Shown here: positions 23,766 through 31,628 of the stretch, in pieces
Layout: every line of letters starts with the position of its first letter
Numbering within the stretch: position 1 is the stretch's first letter
Source of the DNA: Gelidibacter gilvus
GTDB lineage: Bacteria; Bacteroidota; Bacteroidia; Flavobacteriales; Flavobacteriaceae
Direction: 5' to 3'
Length of the DNA: 64,000 nucleotides
Assembly: GCF_004115975.1 (NCBI RefSeq)
Contig: NZ_SDDZ01000009.1
Span: 1 to 64,000 of the forward strand
Notes under the pieces: model-generated
Seen by the model: the letters and a program-made list of their open reading frames with translations, nothing else
What the model was told of the DNA's origin: nothing
The model's database searches: none
Position numbers and translations under genes: made by a program

Positions 23766-24350
23766 ATGCCAAAAAACATAAAAAATATCGCCATTAAAAC
23801 ACTTTCCAAAGCCTGGGCTATTTTATTGGAGATCAATTATGATTATCAGTTTAAGGATGGCACGTGGAAACGCGTTTCGAGAGAAAGTTATGATCGCGGA
23901 CATGGCACGGGAATTTTATTATATAATGTTGAAAAGAGCACTATTATTTTGACCAAACAATTCAGGATGCCAATTTATCATACTAATAAAGATGAAGCAA
24001 TGTCCATTGAAGTCTGCGCTGGAGCCATAGATTATAACGATTTGCCAGAATCTACCATAATTAGAGAAGTGGAAGAGGAAGTTGGATATAAGGTTAAAGA
24101 CGTTAAAAAGGTAATGGAAACATATATGTCACCTGGCGCCTTAACCGAAAAAATGTATTTGTTTGTTGCGCGTTATTCAGAGGATATGAAAGTAAGTGAA
24201 GGCGGAGGATTGGCAACTGAACACGAAGAGATTGAAGTGATGGAAATACCTTTTTCAAAAGCCTTGAAAATGATGTCATCGGGAGAAATTCAGGACGCCA
24301 AAACCATTATTTTATTGCAGTATGCGCAAATTCATAACATTTTTAAATAA
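23766..24350 (+). CDS. NUDIX hydrolase, NudK / ADP-ribose pyrophosphatase-like, cluster gene 4
   Basis: This 194-aa NUDIX enzyme hydrolyses a nucleoside diphosphate linked to another moiety. The box runs from the glycine of CAGAIDYND to REVEEEVGY (about 79-101). The first acidic position is D rather than E. The rest (REVEEEVG) is intact, so it should be active. The frame extends upstream to 23658 through a repeat and heptamers, and the ATG at 23766 gives the natural start. It resembles GDP-mannose or ADP-sugar pyrophosphatases. Its place in the AAA+ cluster is unexplained. Confidence 0.88.
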   Translation: MPKNIKNIAIKTLSKAWAILLEINYDYQFKDGTWKRVSRESYDRGHGTGILLYNVEKSTIILTKQFRMPIYHTNKDEAMSIEVCAGAIDYNDLPESTIIREVEEEVGYKVKDVKKVMETYMSPGALTEKMYLFVARYSEDMKVSEGGGLATEHEEIEVMEIPFSKALKMMSSGEIQDAKTIILLQYAQIHNIFK

Positions 24351-24355
24351 TTGTC

Positions 24356-24988
24356 ATGATGACAGAAGGAGAAATAATAACTGAAAGTAACACCAATAAA
24401 GTTCTTGCACTGCAGGATTACCTTTCAATTGGGTACATCTTTTTATTGATACTTGGTATTTTCCATGAAACGATTTATTATAAGTTTTTAGGAGTTAATA
24501 TTTTGGATTACTCCTCTATTTTGGATGTTTTGATTAGCCCAATCTCAGTGATTTTCGGAAACTTAGTTTTAGGATTTACAGTGGTAGTGGCAGTATTTCT
24601 TGCTTATGGGTACTTAAAAGTAATGCCCAGATATTACGGTTGGTTAGGAACTAAAAAGCGTTATCAACAAGGCAAAAACAAACAGAGATTAGAAAAAGCA
24701 ATCGCAAGGCTTAAAAGTCAAAACGGTGCCCTTATGTTCATATGTTTCTTTGTGTTTTCTTTGTTTATTGGGTTAGCAATCGGAAGTGGAAACAAAACAA
24801 ATGATAGAATTCAGAATGACGATTTTAAACTGACACATCTTATACTTTTTAAAGATGGTGAACAACAAGAAATAAAAATGCTGGGCAAAAATAGCCTGTA
24901 CGTATTTTATGTGATAAAAGGAAAAGATGAAGTTTCGATTGCACCTATTGATGGAAATATAAAGTTGATAAAAAAGTTGAAAGAATAA
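24356..24988 (+). CDS. Three-helix membrane protein of unknown function, cluster gene 5
   Basis: This 210-aa protein has hydrophobic helices at about 23-38, 64-86 and 124-143. A basic cytoplasmic-type loop lies at about 95-120 (KKRYQQGKNKQRLEK). The C-terminal domain of about 65 residues is rich in beta-strand. No family is recognised. It starts 5 bases after the NUDIX stop, so the two are co-transcribed. The ATG at 24356 is followed at once by another (24359), and either could be used. Confidence 0.75.
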   Translation: MMTEGEIITESNTNKVLALQDYLSIGYIFLLILGIFHETIYYKFLGVNILDYSSILDVLISPISVIFGNLVLGFTVVVAVFLAYGYLKVMPRYYGWLGTKKRYQQGKNKQRLEKAIARLKSQNGALMFICFFVFSLFIGLAIGSGNKTNDRIQNDDFKLTHLILFKDGEQQEIKMLGKNSLYVFYVIKGKDEVSIAPIDGNIKLIKKLKE

Positions 24989-25029
24989 ACCAGCTGTCCG
25001 AATGGCAGTGAATAAAAATAATTCTTTTT

Positions 25030-25085
25030 AAGAAACAAGAAACAAGAAACAAGAAACAAGAAACAAGAAACAAGAAACAAGAAAT
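25030..25085 (+). repeat. Heptamer microsatellite AAGAAAC x8
   Basis: Seven perfect AAGAAAC units and a final AAGAAAT run without interruption. They end 29 bases before the start codon at 25115. The same heptamer precedes the NUDIX gene. Such perfect short repeats are prone to slippage, and the unit length of 7 affects only leader length, not a reading frame. Confidence 0.95.
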
Positions 25086-25114
25086 AGAGATTCTCACTTT
25101 CGTGGGAAGTAAAC

Positions 25115-26350
25115 ATGGAAAAACTAAAAGCAGCTCAATTATTTAGAAACGATCTCATCCCAATCAGTGGGAAATTGGTAGAGCGGTATAATCAGTGCCT
25201 TAAAATTTTAGGGTTAACGGAAACTGCGCTCACAAGTTTTTCAATCGATGGTTTGGGTTGGAGCCCTGAAATTGCTGAAGAGAAAAAGGAAATTCATTAT
25301 CTGAATAATGGTGAATCCAATCCAAATGCCATTATCATTACACCGTTGCAAAAAGGAAAACCTGTCTATATGCCATTTCACACCTTTGACAGAGAGATGA
25401 TGCAACTGATTTTCAAGACGCATGGTGATATCATTGCTGACATTACCAGAGATTGTGCGATTTGTGTAGATTTTGACCAATATATTGATGCCTTTTATGA
25501 GCCCTTGGACGTTTTGAAATACAAGGATATTTCCATTAGCTTTAAACTGATCAACAATCTTGATAAAGTGCAAAAACAGCAGTTTCAGTTGATCGACACG
25601 TTTAAACAAGGACATAATTTTATCGATGAAAATCTGCACCAACGATTATTGGATTCAGCAAAAACTTATGGCGATTTAAGACACAGAAATTTAGAGCTTC
25701 AAGAACTTTATTTTTCAACGGATTCCTTTTACACAAAAGCCTTTGGAGGTGTGTATGTCTTGCGCGATTTTATTACTCCAATTGTGGTGTTTGAAGATGA
25801 AAAATGGCATAAGGAAGCCATTAAAGACACTTCTCATGATGTGTTGATTTACCACATTTCACAACCTGAGTTATTGGATAAATTGCGAGACCATTTGATT
25901 ATTGAATATGATTTGGATGAAGTAGTTAAGACCGCGCGTTATGATCGGATCAAAAAATTCATGTTTTCCCAGTTTCTAAAGAACACACAGCATTCTATAA
26001 AAGATATTTTGGATGATAAAGTATTGTTCAAAGGATATTTGAACAAATTGCCCATTGAAGAACGTAAAAAGGTGATGAGTGTTGAATTGTACCTTGAAAA
26101 AATGGAAGTCAGCAATCAATACAAATTGGCAGATATAGTCGATGTGAAACTTTTTGAAGCTTTGCAACAGCCACATTCATCTCTAAATGCAAAACATCAA
26201 GATTTGATATGGAAATTGCTGGTAAATATTTCGTCTTTAGATGTGTTATTTTTGTATTGGTACGACAAAGAACAGTTTTATAACAATTATAAAGAGTGGG
26301 ATGATTCGTTGAAAGATTGGGTGATTGCGACGATTCGTAACAATATATAA
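25115..26350 (+). CDS. Protein of unknown function, cluster gene 6
   Basis: This 411-aa soluble protein has no signal peptide or membrane helix. It is mixed alpha/beta to about residue 120. A long charged helical region follows (about 150-215, 235-400) with many aromatic residues. I recognise no catalytic motif. It may correspond to a Bacteroidota-restricted DUF, which I cannot confirm here. It follows a heptamer-repeat leader and precedes a 416-base repeat-rich spacer. Confidence 0.72.
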   Translation: MEKLKAAQLFRNDLIPISGKLVERYNQCLKILGLTETALTSFSIDGLGWSPEIAEEKKEIHYLNNGESNPNAIIITPLQKGKPVYMPFHTFDREMMQLIFKTHGDIIADITRDCAICVDFDQYIDAFYEPLDVLKYKDISISFKLINNLDKVQKQQFQLIDTFKQGHNFIDENLHQRLLDSAKTYGDLRHRNLELQELYFSTDSFYTKAFGGVYVLRDFITPIVVFEDEKWHKEAIKDTSHDVLIYHISQPELLDKLRDHLIIEYDLDEVVKTARYDRIKKFMFSQFLKNTQHSIKDILDDKVLFKGYLNKLPIEERKKVMSVELYLEKMEVSNQYKLADIVDVKLFEALQQPHSSLNAKHQDLIWKLLVNISSLDVLFLYWYDKEQFYNNYKEWDDSLKDWVIATIRNNI

Positions 26351-26766
26351 GTTTTTTAGACTAATTTTAAGGGAGGTGAATAGTTCCAAGTTTTCTTTAC
26401 ATGTTAATTGCGTTTGTCGAACTGAATTTGGATTAAATCAGAGAGAAAGCCTTTTAGAAGAAGAATAGGTCAACCACCTCGTCTTCATCCCGTTTTCTCG
26501 GAATGAATCCACTCCTCCTTTCAAGGAGGAGAAGTTTTGATTTTTCTTAAGTCATGAGTTTTGAGAAATTTTGAGATAAAGATTATTAAAAAAATTCCTT
26601 CCCTTGAAAGGGAAGGTGGATTTAGGCTCAGTAAAGAGCCTAAAGACGGAAGGGTTTATTCGTAATTATATCAGAACAATCGAAATAGATATCAACGAAC
26701 TCTTCTTCGCTTTGAAAGAATAATACTTCTCCTTTGGAAGGAGTTTAATTTATAAAAACCAAAAAA
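26351..26766. repeat. Repeat-rich 416-base spacer with copies B2 and A3
   Basis: Copy B2 (about 26469-26535, inverted) has the linkers CGTCTT and AATCCAC, arms CATCCC..GGAATG and the outer stem CTCCTCCTTTCAAGGAGGAG. Copy A3 (26594-26656) has CCTTCCCTT..AAGGGAAGG, GTGGAT and new arms TTTAGGCTC..GAGCCTAAA before GACGGAAGGG. A further decayed piece with CTCCTTTGGAAGGAG lies near 26730-26745. No ORF is present. Confidence 0.8.
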
Positions 26767-27291
26767 ATGACTTTAGAGATCATCGTTTTCATCGGCTCAA
26801 TTTTATTCGGAATTCTTCTTTATTGGAGAGAATCTACAGGTAACGGAATGTATCGTTTTTTTAATAAAATGATGTATTCCAAAAAACTTCAAATGTCGCC
26901 AAACGACCCTACAGGATTTCTGTATCAGCAAAAATTTATTTTGCGTTTGGTATTTATTGCCATGATTTTTCTGGTTGGGATTTTAATCGCCCGCTTCTTG
27001 ATTCCGATTGATATTGCAACAATCTCCGTGTTTGCCTCAAGTATTGTCGGGACACTTTTGGGAACTTATATCGGAGGATTTATTTTAAAATCCGAAAAAG
27101 TCATTGATGAGCATAGTGACTCTTTAGAAGAAAAGTTTGATCATGCCATTGAGCAAAGCAAAGATTTTGTCAAGGATATTACGTCTAGAGAACCAAAAGT
27201 GGTTGAAGAAGCCAAAAAAGAAATTGAAGAAGAAACACAACCACCTAAAAAGAGTGCAAGAGAGCGGTTGAAGGATAAAGGGTTGATGTAA
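26767..27291 (+). CDS. Membrane protein with charged C-terminal tail, cluster gene 7
   Basis: This 174-aa protein has helices at about 4-20, 56-76 and 83-105, then a highly charged helical tail (about 110-174) rich in E and K. The tail ends in a KKSARERLKDKG motif. No known domain is recognised. The tail could form a coiled coil with the soluble cluster proteins; that is inference. The last cluster gene starts 119 bases downstream after an A/C-rich leader. Confidence 0.72.
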   Translation: MTLEIIVFIGSILFGILLYWRESTGNGMYRFFNKMMYSKKLQMSPNDPTGFLYQQKFILRLVFIAMIFLVGILIARFLIPIDIATISVFASSIVGTLLGTYIGGFILKSEKVIDEHSDSLEEKFDHAIEQSKDFVKDITSREPKVVEEAKKEIEEETQPPKKSARERLKDKGLM

Positions 27292-27410
27292 ATTAGATTT
27301 ACGATTTTTGATTAACGATTTTAGATTGATGATATGATTACACTTCATTTACTCTTAACAACACAAAACAAAACATACAACACACAACAGACAACAAACA
27401 ACATACAACC

Positions 27411-29105
27411 ATGATAAAGAACTATTGGAATAGAGGACGTAGACAAAAAACCATCACCATTATCAGTGTCTTGGTTTTAATAATCTTATTGTTTTTCCTT
27501 CGGGATGATTACCAACCTTTTCTATTATTCATTAGAAAATACATTTTTGTAATTCTTTTGATAGGTTTAGTGTTGTTTTTTGGACTGCGAACTTTTAGAA
27601 ACGCTGTAGGTGTCGGGCGCCGTTTAGGAATTTTGTTACTCTTGACTCTGTTTTTTGGATTGCTTTATTTTGTTGGATGGCACTTTAAAATGTATGATTA
27701 TATGAAAACGTATAATGTTTTCAATCATTTGAATAGAGTTGAAATCAACGAATTGCCATTGACACAAAACGAACGCATTCAACCTTTACGCAATATTTTC
27801 TCTATGGCAAATGAGTCGGTTGGTGAAACAAAAGATGTGTCTTTGCCTCATTTGGTTAGGGTAGATGGTGAAAATAAATGGACTATGGCTATCCAACCTT
27901 CGGAGAAATATACCATGCAGCAAATTAGCGAGAATACTGAAGAGATTTTCTCTGTTTCCAGCACGTCACCATTTCCGAGGTTTTCTAATGAAAATCGTAT
28001 TCCTGTGACTTTTTCAATAGGTGAATCCTTAAAATTTAGTCGAAATACCTACAATGCCGTAGTACAGCGATTCAATATTTTTCAGTTGTTTACCATGGAG
28101 CCTGGAGATACGTTTTATATGAAAAACGATTCTGGGAATTGGGTAGAAGTGGTCAGTTTAATCAAATGGAAAGGTTTCTTTTTCCCCTATCCAACTTTTG
28201 GAGGTGTGATGGTCATTGACAGTGGGAAACACAATTTCAATGATTATTTGGAGCGCGTCTTGATTGGAAAGGGCACGTACATCAGTCCAGAAGAAATGAA
28301 AAACCATCCATTTTTGACCAAACAAAATACTTTATCAGAAAATGTATCGCGCTTGCAAGCAGAATCCTTAAAGTTTTTGGGAGGTTTTACAGATCCTCTA
28401 CCATGGAAAATGGAGACTGCCGTTAAAATTCCGGATATGCCGGATGATCAAAATGAACAGCCTTTTGTAACGGATTTTAATTTTGATGACGTGGATGCCA
28501 AAGCTTATAGTGGTTTGTACCATTGGTTTGGGTTGGAACCTATTGGAGAGGAACGCACAAGTTTGACCTACAGTGTTTTTGTTCCGGCAGATGGCACAGA
28601 TAAACTTTATTATTATGATCATGCCGCCAAAAAACAAGGTTATGCGGGCGTATCTGCCATGCCATTGAAGATTATTGAATCGCGCAAGGAATATGACTGG
28701 TCGGTTAATAAACCAGTTGAATTTAGACCTTATATTAAAGATATAGCAGGACGCAGGCGGATGTTTTTCTTGGGAACAGTATCCGCTGTAAAAGCCGATT
28801 CACAAAAGTTTGACGGTTCAGCAACTCCAGATTTGGCTTTGATAGATAGTGAATATCGCAATGTAATTTGGATTGATGTCAAACATCCAAGTCAATGGGA
28901 CAAAACAGTGTACGATGAATTAAACGAAGCTTGGAGAGCGAGTGAGGGTATTGGCTACTTTTATGACGAAATCACAGATCCATCAGACGTAGATATAAAA
29001 AGAGTGATAGATTCCATCCAGTCAATTCCTAAAGTCAATGCCAATGCTGATGAAATTGAAAAACTGCAACGGGCGATAGATTCTTTAAAGTCGGTGGGGA
29101 ATTAA
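27411..29105 (+). CDS. Large membrane-anchored protein of unknown function, cluster gene 8
   Basis: This 564-aa protein has three N-terminal transmembrane helices (about 14-30, 44-59 and 72-90). A soluble region of about 470 residues follows, rich in aromatic residues and beta-strand, with a short helical end (about 535-560). An odd number of helices places the large domain on the opposite side from the basic N-terminus, probably the periplasm. No recognised motif is present. It is the last same-strand gene of the cluster and its only large envelope component. Confidence 0.75.
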   Translation: MIKNYWNRGRRQKTITIISVLVLIILLFFLRDDYQPFLLFIRKYIFVILLIGLVLFFGLRTFRNAVGVGRRLGILLLLTLFFGLLYFVGWHFKMYDYMKTYNVFNHLNRVEINELPLTQNERIQPLRNIFSMANESVGETKDVSLPHLVRVDGENKWTMAIQPSEKYTMQQISENTEEIFSVSSTSPFPRFSNENRIPVTFSIGESLKFSRNTYNAVVQRFNIFQLFTMEPGDTFYMKNDSGNWVEVVSLIKWKGFFFPYPTFGGVMVIDSGKHNFNDYLERVLIGKGTYISPEEMKNHPFLTKQNTLSENVSRLQAESLKFLGGFTDPLPWKMETAVKIPDMPDDQNEQPFVTDFNFDDVDAKAYSGLYHWFGLEPIGEERTSLTYSVFVPADGTDKLYYYDHAAKKQGYAGVSAMPLKIIESRKEYDWSVNKPVEFRPYIKDIAGRRRMFFLGTVSAVKADSQKFDGSATPDLALIDSEYRNVIWIDVKHPSQWDKTVYDELNEAWRASEGIGYFYDEITDPSDVDIKRVIDSIQSIPKVNANADEIEKLQRAIDSLKSVGN

Positions 29106-29208
29106 TGTATTCCGAATTCTATACGAATTAGGTATTTGCTTAAAAAAAATTAAACTAGAGAGGATATAAATTCTCAGTAATACCTGTCAAAACGAATAGA
29201 TTTAAGCT

Positions 29209-29499
29209 CTAAACCAGTGTGGTATATCCGATCATCACTGCGGTCAATAATGAAAAGAGCAAAGTTAACATGGCTAAAGATCTGCTCGCATTTCTTTTCA
29301 TTATAAACCTAAAAATAACAATCAAAGGAATAAAGGCGCCCATGATAAATATTGGGATCGTAATCCATTCCATAACAGCTTTGAAAGAGTTTTTGCCCGA
29401 TTCGTCAAACATTAGGTTCATGAACAATAGGAACAGTAATACTGCGATGCTGCCTATAAATAACCATAAGTCGATTCGATATTGTTTATTTTGTTTCAT
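29209..29499 (-). CDS. Small three-helix membrane protein
   Basis: This 96-aa protein has helices at about 10-27, 41-62 and 73-94 and a basic stretch (MKRNASRS) between the last two. No family is recognised. Its start overlaps the end of the formimidoylglutamase gene by 14 bases (29486-29499), so the two are translationally coupled. It may be an accessory gene of that operon or a passenger. Confidence 0.7.
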   Translation of the reverse strand: MKQNKQYRIDLWLFIGSIAVLLFLLFMNLMFDESGKNSFKAVMEWITIPIFIMGAFIPLIVIFRFIMKRNASRSLAMLTLLFSLLTAVMIGYTTLV

Positions 29500-30520
29500 A
29501 GATTGATTGATTTGCCCTCATAAAATCGGTGATTAAATAGGTAATGAGCTTGCCAACAATAGTTTCTGTTTCCGCTGTTGGTGCGGCTTCACAAATATGC
29601 AAATAAGCAGCATTGGGTTGTTTTCCGAAATAGGTCACAAATGCCCTAGCTTTTTTGATACTGAATCCGCTTGGTGTCATGGCGCTGCTTGGAATATATT
29701 TAATGGCATCACAATCGACTTCTACCCCAAAAGGTTTACCAGCAACATGTTTGGCTGCCCGTGCTAATTCGGCCTTAAACTTTTTATCCTTTCTAATAGT
29801 TAAAGCTTCAAAGGTGTTGAATTGTAGTGCTTTAAATCGGTCTAAGGTTTTAAAAATATGGTCTGAAGTATAGTTTTCATGCAATCCAAAAATGAAATAA
29901 TTTTTCAAAAATCCTTCTACATAGGCATAGCTAAAGCCATTGCCACTATGGCGGCCTTCCTCTCGTCTAAAATCAGAATGAGCATCAAAATTAACAGCAT
30001 TGATGGGCTTTTTGAAAGCTAATGAGGTGCCCTTTAAATTACCATAGGCATTGTTATGGCCGCCACCAATAATAATGGGTTTTTTTCCGGAGCGCACAAT
30101 TTGATATACTAGATCAGTGACATGTTTATCGATTTTTTCAGTAAGTTTTCTGGCTTTTTCAATGTGTTTTTTATCGGCAGCATCATATTGGTCAATCTTT
30201 CCCATCTCTTTAGAGAAGTCTAAATACCCAAGGATGAGTACTTTATTTGCATTTGTAAAGCCATTGCTCTGAATGTTTAACAAAACCTTTAGAGTGGCAT
30301 CCCATGCCTTGGCGGCGCCTCGATGTCCGTAGTTTGCAAATACACCAACATCTTCAGGGATTCCGAATATAACGTAGTCAACATCCAAAGGTGTTAAGGA
30401 TTCGTATATATGGGAAGCATTGGAAAGTAATTGAATGTGTTCTCCAAATTTGGATTCATTAGCTCTTATTTTAAGAAGAGTTTCTAAATCGTTTTTATTA
30501 AATAGAACAAGTTTTTCCAT
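29486..30520 (-). CDS. hutG: Formimidoylglutamase (arginase/agmatinase superfamily)
   Basis: This 344-aa ureohydrolase-fold enzyme cleaves N-formimidoyl-glutamate to glutamate and formamide in histidine degradation. Manganese ligands are seen at H155 (GGGHN), D179, H181 and D183 (FDAHSD), and D269/D271 (VDCD). The usual GGGHE has N in place of E, which is seen in the flavobacterial branch from memory. The imidazolonepropionase gene 1.1 kb away supports the HutG reading over arginase or agmatinase. Confidence 0.82.
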   Translation of the reverse strand: MEKLVLFNKNDLETLLKIRANESKFGEHIQLLSNASHIYESLTPLDVDYVIFGIPEDVGVFANYGHRGAAKAWDATLKVLLNIQSNGFTNANKVLILGYLDFSKEMGKIDQYDAADKKHIEKARKLTEKIDKHVTDLVYQIVRSGKKPIIIGGGHNNAYGNLKGTSLAFKKPINAVNFDAHSDFRREEGRHSGNGFSYAYVEGFLKNYFIFGLHENYTSDHIFKTLDRFKALQFNTFEALTIRKDKKFKAELARAAKHVAGKPFGVEVDCDAIKYIPSSAMTPSGFSIKKARAFVTYFGKQPNAAYLHICEAAPTAETETIVGKLITYLITDFMRANQSIYETK

Positions 30521-30636
30521 TTTTGGGATTTTAATTTTACATTTGATGTATTAAAATTACATTTTTTATTTTTTCCAATAATCAAAAATAACAAAACCAG
30601 TGTTAATTTAAGTATCAATAACTAAAAACAAAACTT

Positions 30637-31521
30637 ATGGAAAGTACAAACAGTAACAAAAATACCGGATTAAAGATTGCCTTAGGTATCTTATTAGCCT
30701 TGTTTATCGGCACAGGCTTTTATACCTCAAAATTGTACAATGATAAAAAGATAAATGAAGCTCAATTAACCAAAGAAAAGCAATTGGTTATGAGTGATTT
30801 AAGTAATATGGCAAAGCAGTATGATATTGCCATTGGAGAAAACAAAATAGCGAATGAAGACTTAACGGAAGCTAGAAATAGAATTCAAGGATTAATGGAT
30901 TCTTTGAAAATATCTCAAAACAGTGTCAATAGTTTAATGAGCTTCAGAAAGAAATATTTGTCATTACAAGAGGAAATGAATGTTCTTTTAACTGAAAACG
31001 ATAAACTTAAGATTCAAAACGCTTTATTGGCTACCTCTTTAGATAGTACGAATGTAAGATTGGCAGAGCGTACCATGTTTACAGACTCATTATTGGTTCA
31101 AAATACAGAATTGGCAACAGTGGTTGAAAATGCTGCGGTATTGCAAACTGTAGGTTTAAAAGCTTTTGGTGTGATAGAGAGAAGTTCAGGAAAACTGATC
31201 CCAACCGAAAGAGCGCGTCGTAGTGATAAAATTAGACTGTGTTATACGGTTGCAAAAAACACTTTAGTTGGTGCAGGTGATAAAGAGTTGTATGTGCAGG
31301 TCTTGGATCCAAGTGATAATGTATTGGGTGCCAATGAGCAAATTCAATTTGGTGAAACGGTATTGAACTATAGTTTAGTGAGTAAATTCAACTATGAAAA
31401 CAGAAACCTGAATATCTGTGAGTTTGTTGCTCCAAAAGGTGAGTTTTCAAAAGGCCGTTATATAGTAAATATTTTCAACAAGAAAGAGTTGGTGTCAACT
31501 ACAGAATTCACTTTAGAATAG
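30637..31521 (+). CDS. Membrane-anchored coiled-coil protein of unknown function
   Basis: This 294-aa protein has one N-terminal transmembrane helix (about 12-30), a long coiled coil (about 36-165) and a C-terminal beta-rich domain (about 175-294). The C-terminal part reads like a small immunoglobulin-type fold. It is probably anchored in the inner membrane facing the periplasm. I recognise similar proteins as common in Bacteroidota but know no function. It is monocistronic between the two hut genes and has its own terminator. Confidence 0.78.
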   Translation: MESTNSNKNTGLKIALGILLALFIGTGFYTSKLYNDKKINEAQLTKEKQLVMSDLSNMAKQYDIAIGENKIANEDLTEARNRIQGLMDSLKISQNSVNSLMSFRKKYLSLQEEMNVLLTENDKLKIQNALLATSLDSTNVRLAERTMFTDSLLVQNTELATVVENAAVLQTVGLKAFGVIERSSGKLIPTERARRSDKIRLCYTVAKNTLVGAGDKELYVQVLDPSDNVLGANEQIQFGETVLNYSLVSKFNYENRNLNICEFVAPKGEFSKGRYIVNIFNKKELVSTTEFTLE

Positions 31522-31544
31522 TCAGAAGCTATTTATATAAACAG

Positions 31545-31579
31545 AAACCCGAAAGTCATGTGATTTTCGGGTTTTTTTA
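31545..31579 (+). terminator. Terminator of the coiled-coil gene
   Basis: AAACCCGAAA (31545-31554) pairs with TTTTCGGGTTT (31564-31574) and runs into T residues, 24 bases after the stop. Confidence 0.9.
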
Positions 31580-31628
31580 TGTTTTCATATGATGGGATAT
31601 GCGGATATTAGCGTGTTATTCGCGACAG

